NCBI GenBank assembly: GCA_002428415.1
Contig: DIWI01000072.1
Span: 10,043 to 17,959, forward strand
Origin: Clostridiaceae bacterium UBA6110
GTDB taxonomy: Bacteria > Bacillota > Clostridia > Clostridiales > Clostridiaceae
Direction of reading: 5' to 3'
Length of the DNA stretch: 7,917 nt
Part shown: in pieces, positions 6,382 to 7,917 of the stretch
Layout of the letters: every line of letters starts with the position of its first letter
How positions within the stretch are numbered: position 1 is the stretch's first letter
Program-made: the position numbers and the translations under genes
Notes under the pieces: generated by a model
The model's input: only the letters and a program-made list of their open reading frames with translations
What the model was told of the DNA's origin: nothing
Databases searched by the model: none

Positions 6382-7379
6382 TGAGAAGGATACTTGTCCT
6401 GTTCAGGAAGGAACTCAAGACAGGCCTCAGGGACAGCATGATCGTTTATATTCTTATCGCTCCGTTCATTCTGGCTCTGATATTTAAAGCCGTATCAACG
6501 TCGGTTTCTGCGACTACCATTAATATCGCAGTTGACGGAACAGTTAGCGAGGAGACCTCGGCAATTTTAAGCGAATACGCTGAAGTATCCATATACGGAT
6601 CAAAGGATGAGATCACTAAAAGGATAGGAGATTCTGACGATGTGTTCGGACTCACCATGGAGGGTGACAGATTCATAATAATAAGCCAGGGTGATGAGAT
6701 GGAGAGGAGTGCTGAGCTTCTTGAAGGTATCATAAACCATATAAGTAACCTGGAGACACCTAAAGCCATCGATGTGACTGTAACGGATATCGGCTGGAAG
6801 CTGTCACCTATGAGTCAGTACGGTGGCAGCCTGCTTGCAGTGTTCGTATCGGTGTTCGGCGGTATGGTCATACTGATCGGCCTTGTCCAGGAGAAGCAGG
6901 AAAAGACAATAACGGCTCTGAATGTAAGTCCTATAAGGAAGACAGAGCTTGCGGCAGGAAAGGCTGCACTTGGATTCCTGTTTCCACTTCTGCAGGTTGT
7001 CGGAGTCATCGCACTTATGGGGTATGAGGAAATCGACTATATGATGGTCATTGTGGTCACAATTTCAATTGCGCTCATAAGCGTAATAGTCGGATTTGTA
7101 ATCGGAGCCAACAATGACAATGTCATAGGGGCCATAGCAGGAATGAAGATACTCTTCGTCCCCATCCTCGCATCTGTGTTCGGCGCTATCATGCTTAAGG
7201 AAAGCCTTCAGTTCCTGCTTTACTGGTCGCCCTTCTACTGGGCATTCAAGGCTATGAACAAGATTGTACTGAATGAGGCAACGTGGCCATTGGTTGCATC
7301 CTACAGCGGAATAATACTTGCAATCACCTGTGCGGTATTCATTCTGCTGAGGAAGAAGATACAACGCGGGCTTGTCTAG
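6381..7379 (+). CDS. ABC-2 type permease, second subunit
   Basis: This 332-residue membrane protein is a distant paralogue of the preceding permease with the same plan: helix 1 near 20-38, an outside domain of about 110 residues, then helices near 149-170, 192-214, 220-243, 249-271 and 304-323. The stretch EKQEKTITALNVSPIRKTEL (171-190) matches the ATPase-contact region of its partner. The two proteins probably form a heterodimer served by two copies of the ATPase at 4481-5335. The ATG overlaps the previous stop by one base, and GGAGGTG (6367-6373), inside the upstream gene, is a strong ribosome binding site 9 bases away. The gene ends LRKKIQRGLV, a short basic cytosolic tail. The role is efflux of an unknown compound; the presence of two different permeases and a TetR regulator favours a drug-type exporter over a housekeeping one. 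Confidence 0.88.
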   Translation: MRRILVLFRKELKTGLRDSMIVYILIAPFILALIFKAVSTSVSATTINIAVDGTVSEETSAILSEYAEVSIYGSKDEITKRIGDSDDVFGLTMEGDRFIIISQGDEMERSAELLEGIINHISNLETPKAIDVTVTDIGWKLSPMSQYGGSLLAVFVSVFGGMVILIGLVQEKQEKTITALNVSPIRKTELAAGKAALGFLFPLLQVVGVIALMGYEEIDYMMVIVVTISIALISVIVGFVIGANNDNVIGAIAGMKILFVPILASVFGAIMLKESLQFLLYWSPFYWAFKAMNKIVLNEATWPLVASYSGIILAITCAVFILLRKKIQRGLV

Positions 7380-7405
7380 ATTAATATGCAAAGGAGGTTA
7401 TTATA

Positions 7406-7612
7406 TTGAACACAAATGCTCTGATAGGAATCCTGCTAATAGTCTATGCGGGTATAGTCGTGGTTCTGACTCTGAAAAAGCCGGAATCAATTTGGAAAAT
7501 GAAGAAGATCCAGCTATTTGAGAAAGTGCTCGGTGCTAAGGGAACGGAAATTCTCTTCTATGCATTTGCTCTTATTGCTGGCATTGTCGGACTGTATCTT
7601 ATGCTAAAATAG
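7406..7612 (+). CDS. Small two-helix membrane protein of unknown function
   Basis: I do not recognise a characterised family for this 68-residue protein. It has two membrane helices, near residues 5-23 and 49-66, joined by a basic linker of about 25 residues containing KKPESIWKMKKIQ and EKVLGAKGTE. Both ends are short, so a helical hairpin is expected; the many lysines in the linker suggest that the loop faces the cytosol. The TTG start at 7406 is well supported by AAAGGAGGT (7390-7398), 8 bases before it, one of the strongest ribosome binding sites in the window. The gene begins 26 bases after the second permease, with no terminator between, and is followed at once by an intrinsic terminator, so it is probably the last gene of the TetR/ABC operon. 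It could be an accessory of the pump or an unrelated small envelope protein. No catalytic motif is visible. That it is a real gene is likely; its job is open. Confidence 0.78.
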   Translation: MNTNALIGILLIVYAGIVVVLTLKKPESIWKMKKIQLFEKVLGAKGTEILFYAFALIAGIVGLYLMLK

Positions 7613-7615
7613 CTT

Positions 7616-7639
7616 AAAGGGCCGCGGAAGCGGCCTTTT
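7616..7639 (+). terminator. Intrinsic terminator of the efflux operon
   Basis: AAAGGGCCGC (7616-7625) pairs with GCGGCCTTTT (7630-7639) over ten base pairs, including one G-U, around a GGAA tetraloop. The T-run at the 3' side pairs in part with the A-run on the 5' side, so the structure may also work on the opposite strand. It begins 3 bases after the stop of the small membrane protein gene and separates the efflux operon from the rRNA promoter about 120 bases downstream. Confidence 0.85.
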
Positions 7640-7640
7640 A

Positions 7641-7760
7641 CACTTTAGGTCATGATTCGGATTATCATTGGGCTTCAATGTGAATAATGAATTTCGACGA
7701 CTTTGCATGGTCCTTTTTAAGATTTCCAGAAAGGTTTTTAAAAGTTTTTCAAATTCTTTG
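7641..7760. other. Intergenic spacer before the rRNA promoter
   Basis: I see no protein gene here on either strand. The right part (about 7733-7760) is an A/T-rich block with phased T-runs directly upstream of the -35 box, which resembles the UP element of a strong rRNA promoter. The left part (7641-7730) shows no promoter or repeat that I can defend. Confidence 0.5.
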
Positions 7761-7790
7761 TTGACACTTATTCTAGAGTCGTGCTATTAT
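7761..7790 (+). promoter_or_regulatory. Strong rRNA-type promoter with extended -10
   Basis: A perfect TTGACA (7761-7766) is followed after 18 bases by TATTAT (7785-7790), preceded by TG at 7782-7783, giving an extended -10 motif. Transcription should start near 7796-7798. The A/T-rich block upstream and the boxA leader downstream make this the promoter of an rRNA operon running off the right end of the window. Confidence 0.82.
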
Positions 7791-7796
7791 ATACAA

Positions 7797-7811
7797 GTCG
7801 CCTGAAGCGAC
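7797..7811 (+). other. Small hairpin at the 5' end of the rRNA leader
   Basis: GTCGC (7797-7801) and GCGAC (7807-7811) form a five-base-pair stem around the loop CTGAA. It would be the first structure in the transcript, a few bases or less from its 5' end, and may protect it or set the start of the processing region. Confidence 0.45.
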
Positions 7812-7917
7812 AAGCTCTTTGAAAATTAAACAGAAATAGGTAATAAGACCAGAGTAAATTTTTTTGAGTCACCTCCATATTGGTTGGAGGAAGACGTCTC
7901 GAGTAGGAAACGAAAGA
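7798..7917 (+). ncRNA. Partial leader of an rRNA operon; 16S gene not reached
   Basis: The transcribed region after the rRNA promoter contains boxA, an A/T-rich stretch with seven Ts (7859-7865), and a hairpin CCTCCA (7872-7877) with TGGAGG (7885-7890) around a seven-base loop. No recognisable 16S start (AGAGTTTGATCC) is present before the window ends, so only the leader and probably part of the processing stem are here. The identity rests on the promoter and boxA, not on any rRNA sequence. Confidence 0.65.
7814..7825 (+). promoter_or_regulatory. boxA antitermination site of the rRNA leader
   Basis: GCTCTTTGAAAA matches the boxA element found in Firmicute rRNA leaders (TGCTCTTTGAAAACT and similar forms). 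It is recognised in RNA by the NusB-NusE complex, which makes RNA polymerase resist early termination. The following ATTAAACAGAAATA and the ACCAG at 7848-7852 also resemble clostridial sequences before 16S rRNA. Confidence 0.78.

Noticed and set aside
7859..7865. Run of seven Ts in the rRNA leader as a possible terminator
   Set aside because: No stable hairpin directly precedes it; the nearest pairing (CTCT with AGAG) is four bases across more than 30. T-runs at this place are usual in clostridial rRNA leaders.
7893..7917. Possible 5' end of the 16S rRNA at the right edge
   Set aside because: The conserved AGAGTTTGATCC start is not present, so no rRNA gene is called inside the window.
1..7917. 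CRISPR array, transposase, integrase, tRNA or toxin-antitoxin pair
   Set aside because: No regularly spaced repeats, recombinase motifs, tRNA-like folds with a TTCGA-N-TC loop, or paired small toxin/antitoxin genes were seen on either strand.

Overview
The window looks like a chromosomal segment from a low-to-mid GC Firmicute, most likely a member of the Clostridia. Supporting signs are strong AAGGAGG-type ribosome binding sites 7-10 bases before starts, several TTG starts, heavy use of AGG for arginine, and a TTGACA promoter with a boxA-containing leader of the clostridial rRNA type at the right end. The genus cannot be fixed from this sequence.

Layout, left to right. (1) A minus-strand gene for a glycerophosphodiester phosphodiesterase (4-762). 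It is separated by a 136-base divergent promoter region from (2) a plus-strand group at 899-3704: a full-length ABC-B type exporter half-transporter, followed by two short-chain chromate transporter (CHR family) genes placed stop-to-start. A long, nearly perfect hairpin (3720-3759) follows. (3) A second plus-strand operon (3849-7379), each gene overlapping the next by 1-4 bases: a TetR/AcrR-type regulator, an ABC ATPase and two ABC-2 type permeases. It has a good sigma-A type promoter and two tandem TGAC-N6-GTCA inverted repeats just downstream of the -10 box, which are the likely TetR operators. (4) A 68-residue, two-helix membrane protein of unknown function (7406-7612), closed by an intrinsic terminator (7616-7639). 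(5) The last 280 bases hold no protein gene. They carry an A/T-rich upstream element, an extended -10 promoter and a leader with boxA, which should drive an rRNA operon whose 16S gene starts beyond the window.

How the genes work together. The TetR-ATPase-permease-permease set reads as a self-contained, autoregulated drug or lipid efflux system: one ATPase would serve a heterodimer of two ABC-2 permeases, each with a large outside domain after its first helix. The two CHR proteins resemble paired half-size transporters known from Bacillus that act together. The ABC-B exporter upstream of them has all its catalytic motifs and probably works as a homodimer. The theme is envelope transport and efflux next to an rRNA operon.

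I found no mobile element, CRISPR array, toxin system or convincing new multi-gene system. The most notable items are the tandem operator architecture, the misplaced Shine-Dalgarno of the phosphodiesterase gene, the long hairpin without a U-tract, and the small uncharacterised membrane protein.
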